This document shows, one piece after another, positions 21,725 through 25,151 of a DNA stretch of 25,151 nucleotides. The notes beneath the pieces are model-generated. The model was not told where the DNA came from, did not search any database, and worked only from the letters and a program-made list of their open reading frames with translations. The DNA is from Beroe ovata. Its lineage: Eukaryota > Ctenophora > Nuda > Beroida > Beroidae. The stretch spans positions 16,315 to 41,465 of the forward strand of contig CAMPET010000206.1 in NCBI GenBank assembly GCA_946803715.1, in the 5' to 3' direction. Position 1 is the stretch's first letter. Every line of letters starts with the position of its first letter. The translations under genes were made by a program, and so were the position numbers.

Positions 21725-22291
21725 TGGTCAGATTATTCTATGTTGGTGAATTTTCGTTATGTCAACATTTTGTGGTACCTACATAAATCTTCTAAAATAT
21801 GATTCTAGTTATTTGTGGATATGATTGACAATTGAGAGTTACGCATGGAAAAGTTAATTGGAAAGAACTAAGAAGAGAAGAAGATGCGGTCATTCGAAGG
21901 GGGGTTAGGTATTCACAGAAACGGATAATATTTGCAGCATAGGCCATAAGCCGGCAGCTTCAGCCGACAAGCAAGAACGAACGAAATACAATTGCGATCT
22001 ATACACCAAGCATCTACGCGTGTGTGTGAATGTGCAAGAGGATGTACATGGCATGTACACGGAATATGTGTACTCCGACGCCTCTTCCACAGTGCAAATA
22101 TTTGATCGGCGAAAATGTGGAAGAAGCGTCGCGCGCGCACAATTGATTGGAGGACGAGTGAAAGAGGCGTCGCGCGCGCACTGATAAAAGTGTATCGCGG
22201 TGTACGTTGATTATATGATTTGCCACACGCGATTTTACATTTTGTTCCACATTCGTTTCTTGCGTGAACAGCTTTCATTGTTGTTTTTCAG
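21725..22291. other. Kinase 3' flank, non-coding
   Basis: No gene is recognised. A CG-rich 15-bp element GCGTCGCGCGCGCAC occurs twice, at about 22126 and 22168. I see no AATAAA near the kinase stop. Confidence 0.45.
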
Positions 22292-22365
22292 AGTTCGGAG
22301 AATTCCACGTTCCCTACTCACATTACGATCGGCTCTGAGTCCTGGATGAGTTCTCAAGTTAGCCG
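22292..22365 (+). other. Orphan exon candidate
   Basis: A strong acceptor (TTGTTTTTCAG) and a good donor (CCG/GTAGGT) bound 74 bp with one open frame starting SSENSTFPTHITIG. No domain is visible and no partner exon with matching phase was found before the assembly join at 22497. It could also be a non-coding 5' UTR exon of the downstream sushi gene. Confidence 0.3.
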
Positions 22366-22428
22366 GTAGGTGCCTTTCTACTCTCTAGACTTCACTTTCA
22401 ATGTCACAGAATTTTCTAGAATTCTTAT

Positions 22429-22430
<2 letters not shown>

Positions 22431-22496
<66 letters not shown>

Positions 22497-22504
22497 NCCC
22501 CCCC
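22431..22504. repeat. 66-nt poly-G, N, then 7-nt poly-C
   Basis: Sixty-six G bases (22431-22496) are followed by N at 22497 and seven C. A G run meeting a C run at an unknown base looks like two low-quality contig or read ends placed together. The poly-Gly frame across it should not be treated as a gene. Confidence 0.95.
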
Positions 22505-23150
22505 GAACTGAGAATTTAACGATGCATCGACTATGTGTCATAACAGCTCTAACCACCGGCAAGCATCTCTCACCCAGTGTTTCCTCATCAATGCAACTTC
22601 TCTTACAAGCTACTACTTGAGATAGAACCTGAATTTTGCATCTTGTTAGGATGTATCTATGCTAATAGTCGTCTGCATAAATCTCAGTCTAGGAACTTAC
22701 CTGCTATATCTCGAATTAGCGAACAGTGTAGACACCATTTACGCGTATTTGCATAGTCATGGGAATTACTATTCAAATATTTATCTGTAAGCTGTGGTCC
22801 CTCAGTAGGTATATACTTAACTATCTAATGCGTTCCTTCATCCATGGATAGAAACTGTCTCAATACAATGGCACCCTATTGTTTTATATAAGTTTTGACG
22901 TATAGAAGCTACCTAATCTACGTTTAAAGGTACCTATATTAACGCTATGTTCCTTATGTAAACTGTAGCTCATGTGTTACTCACTTACTCAGTTACTCAC
23001 CTCACAACTATAATTATTCCCATGGTTACCTATTGTTAGAATGTTCCTAATTGGATACCTCCCATCTTGAACAATGCATCCCGTGGTCGCAGTCCGTATC
23101 ACCTGAAGTTCCTGTCAGTTCCTAGGTCAAGCGATAATCATCGTATAGTC

Positions 23151-23181
<31 letters not shown>

Positions 23182-24277
23182 TGTGTGTGTCACTGTGTTT
23201 CACGTATTTTTGAAAACGATCTTAAAGTGGCGCCAGTGATTATTCGTGATCCTTTTAATCCTTTTTGTTTGCGGTGATTCTAGTTGACCATAGCTTGAAC
23301 TTCAAAGCTTAAACTTACCACCTCAGTATTTGGATAACTATTCATGTATGTATTTTAAGGTCACGCTATGGTAACCTCCGCCCTCATTTATGGTAAACTA
23401 TAACCATTGTCTCATGGTCTCCAAGCGTGTATGTCTTGTGATTTATTCCCGGTGTCTGTGGGCTTGATAACCGCGGACAAGCTGCGTTAATCTCTTCTCC
23501 TGTTATTCAGATACTGACGGGTGGGTACACTGGACAGTGAAACGGTAGCTCATTGTCTCGAAACCCGCACGCGGTTTTTCGTNTGTGACGTGTGTGTGTG
23601 TGTGCGTGTGTCAGTGTATGTGTGTGACGTGTGGGAAATGTATCTCTGATCGGAATTATCTATATGATAGCGTGCGACATCATCCACCCTAACTAGGAAT
23701 CCTCGATATGCCTAATTGATATTCAATTAGTGACGTTACATCACCTTGGATGAAAATAATGGGTGCTCCCACAATTCTCTTCTCAACAATTGGTATTACA
23801 CTAGGTTAGCACTGAGCAATCATTAGTGGCGCGCATCACATCACGTGTACATCTTGTGTATTATGGGCCTGGGACTGTAATTGTGCTTCTCCTCCTAGAT
23901 CAGTTATTTTGAATAATTTCATTGTCATTCATTTTGAGAGCAGCTGTTTCCGAATGTGTCTTACTCCGAGAAAACCTGTGGGGCACTATTTCTTCAAATT
24001 ATCATCCAATTGTTCCCTCCTTAGAATACGAACCCAATTAGCATTGTTACAAACGATAATGATTGTTTTGTGAAACATCACGGGATCTGTATGTTGCATC
24101 TCATTGTCGGTGAATTCAGCATGAGACGATGTGCCATTTCTTCGATCCCTGATTTTGCTAGCAATTTCATGATATGATCATTTAATACAGTCCCTCCCTC
24201 ACGGCATTTCATTCGTTTTGTATTACCACGCGATTTTGTTTTGTATATGTTCTACTGATCACTGGCAGAGTAAGGCA
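22505..24277. other. Non-coding stretch before the sushi gene
   Basis: No domain-bearing frame or exon chain is visible on either strand. It contains GT microsatellites and an N at 23583. The right end should include the promoter of the sushi gene, but no clear core element is visible. Confidence 0.5.
23150..23192. repeat. (GT)n microsatellite
   Basis: About 20 GT dinucleotides with one TTT interruption. A second GT-rich tract lies at 23586-23635, directly after the N at 23583. Confidence 0.9.
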
Positions 24278-25063
24278 ATGCTTGGGTCGGGTTTACGAGT
24301 GTTTTGTATTTGGCTTTGTACTGTGTTTTTACATCATTTGGCTTTGATGGAGGAAGGTAAATTGCTGTTTTTCGACTCTAAAATCACAATTACTACTGAA
24401 TGGAATTAGAAATCTATGACTTTTCTCAGCCTAGCACTCACTCGCAATCCCATAGATTGTGCTGGCTATCCCGCATCCTGGTCAAGTTCTGGGATTCATC
24501 CTGTTGATGAAACAACCACTTTCCCCATTCCCTATCTCACTGAGATACACGTGTACTGTGGTGATGCGGGCAGTGGTCAACAGTATACTGTCACCTGTGT
24601 GGGAGGAACTGAATTTACTGGTGAACCCGCATCATGCCCTCCTCTGGAACAATCACCAACTGAAACAACAGCTGGGAATGATACAGCTGGGGAATCAGGT
24701 TTTAATCCAGGCTGTTTCTAACTCGAGTTCAAACTATAGTTTCCCGTGTGATAATATTCCCCTTTTTTCATAACATAACTGTTTCCCTATACCCTGAACC
24801 CCACACTCTCAATCCCACAGATTGTAATGGCTATCCCGCATCCTGGTCAAGTTCTGGGATTCATCCTGTTGATGAAACAACCACTTTCCCCATTCCCTAC
24901 CTCACTGAGATACACGTGTACTGTGGTGATGCGGGCAGTGGTCAACAGTATACTGTAACCTGTGTGGGAGGAACTGAATTTACTGGTGAACCCGCATCAT
25001 GCCCTCCTCTGGAACAGCCACCAACTGAAACAACAGCTGGGCATGATACAGCTGGGGAATCAG
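24278..25063 (+). CDS. Secreted tandem sushi-like protein, 3' end outside window
   Basis: Exons: 24278-24356 (signal peptide), 24456-24698 and 24821-25063, all joined in phase 1. The first exon encodes MLGSGLRVFCIWLCTVFLHH, a typical signal peptide. Each following exon is 243 bp and encodes about 81 aa: a four-Cys module starting DC(A/N)GYPASW, with VYCGDAGSGQQYTVTC and GEPASCPP, then a Thr/Ser/Pro linker (PTETTAG). The Cys spacing after the second Cys (12, then 12 residues) and the hydrophobic pattern fit a CCP/sushi-like fold, though the usual Trp before the last Cys is absent. The two exons differ at only a handful of bases. The phase 1-1 exon can be duplicated without a frameshift. The donor at 25063 and repeated intron sequence after it imply at least one more exon beyond the window. 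Function is probably adhesive or recognition-related and extracellular; this is inferred from the module only. Confidence 0.85.
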
Positions 25064-25151
25064 GTTTTAATCCGGGCTGTTTCTAACTCTAGTTCAAACT
25101 ATAGTTTCCCCGTGTGAGAATATTCCCCCCCCCCTTTTTCAGACCATAACT
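24456..25151 (+). repeat. 365-bp exon-plus-intron tandem duplication
   Basis: The unit of one sushi exon and its following intron repeats with a 365-bp offset. Introns are also alike (GTTTTAATCC, then CAAACTATAGTTTCC). The second intron expands a C run at about 25123-25133. Exon identity is about 97 percent by eye, so the duplication is recent or homogenised by gene conversion. Confidence 0.9.

Noticed and set aside
22429-22620. Poly-glycine ORF
   Set aside because: Produced by a poly-G run next to an N; an assembly or sequencing artefact.
1-25151. tRNA, rRNA or complete transposon
   Set aside because: I saw no tRNA box pair, rRNA core, reverse transcriptase, integrase or transposase motif in any frame I read.

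Overview
This window is animal nuclear DNA. The genes are split by short spliceosomal introns (about 80 to 950 bp) with GT/AG borders. The proteins are metazoan types: a rhodopsin-like GPCR, Ig, Kazal, VWD and sushi-like modules, and a PIM-like kinase. Compact genes, a single-exon PIM-like kinase and an orphan GPCR would fit a non-bilaterian such as a sponge, but that placement is an inference. Four isolated N bases (516, 19852, 22497, 23583) mark draft-assembly joins. At least two of them sit exactly at the end of a local duplication, so those duplications are probably uncollapsed haplotypes.

Layout. 1-957: CA microsatellite and a roughly 480 bp segment present twice around the N at 516. 958-2556 (+): five-exon gene for a 203-aa Tyr/Pro/Ser-rich protein of unknown fold. 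2557-4614: no gene seen. 4615-7308 (+): complete nine-exon class A GPCR gene (559 aa) with a heptapeptide repeat in extracellular loop 1 and an Asn-rich intracellular loop 3. 7309-8629: convergent intergenic space. 8630-14134 (-): complete 14-exon gene for a 579-aa secreted protein, signal peptide-Ig-FOLN-Kazal-Ig-VWD-Cys-rich tail. 14135-20880: gene-poor, with a 13/16-bp minisatellite, a 290-bp duplication and two weak minus-strand exon candidates. 20885-21724 (+): single-exon PIM-like kinase with a TATA box and a CCAAT array upstream. 21725-24277: mostly non-coding, with one orphan exon candidate, a poly-G/N/poly-C join and GT microsatellites. 24278-end (+): start of a secreted protein with nearly identical tandem sushi-like exons that run out of the window.

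The spliced models were assembled by hand. Every junction uses GT/AG and reading phase is kept across all 8 GPCR introns, all 13 introns of the Ig/Kazal/VWD gene, the 4 introns of the first gene and the 2 introns of the sushi gene. This is strong internal evidence without transcript data. The genes do not form an obvious single pathway; the receptor, secreted and kinase genes are simply neighbours.

The most unusual signal is a 14-bp near-palindrome of RFX X-box type, GTTNYYATRRNAAC. It occurs 9 times exactly and at least 6 more times with one mismatch, almost all in or beside genes, against about 0.02 exact matches expected by chance. Other points of interest are the Ig-FOLN-Kazal-Ig-VWD architecture, the repeat-bearing GPCR with GRV in place of DRY, and the recent sushi-exon duplication.
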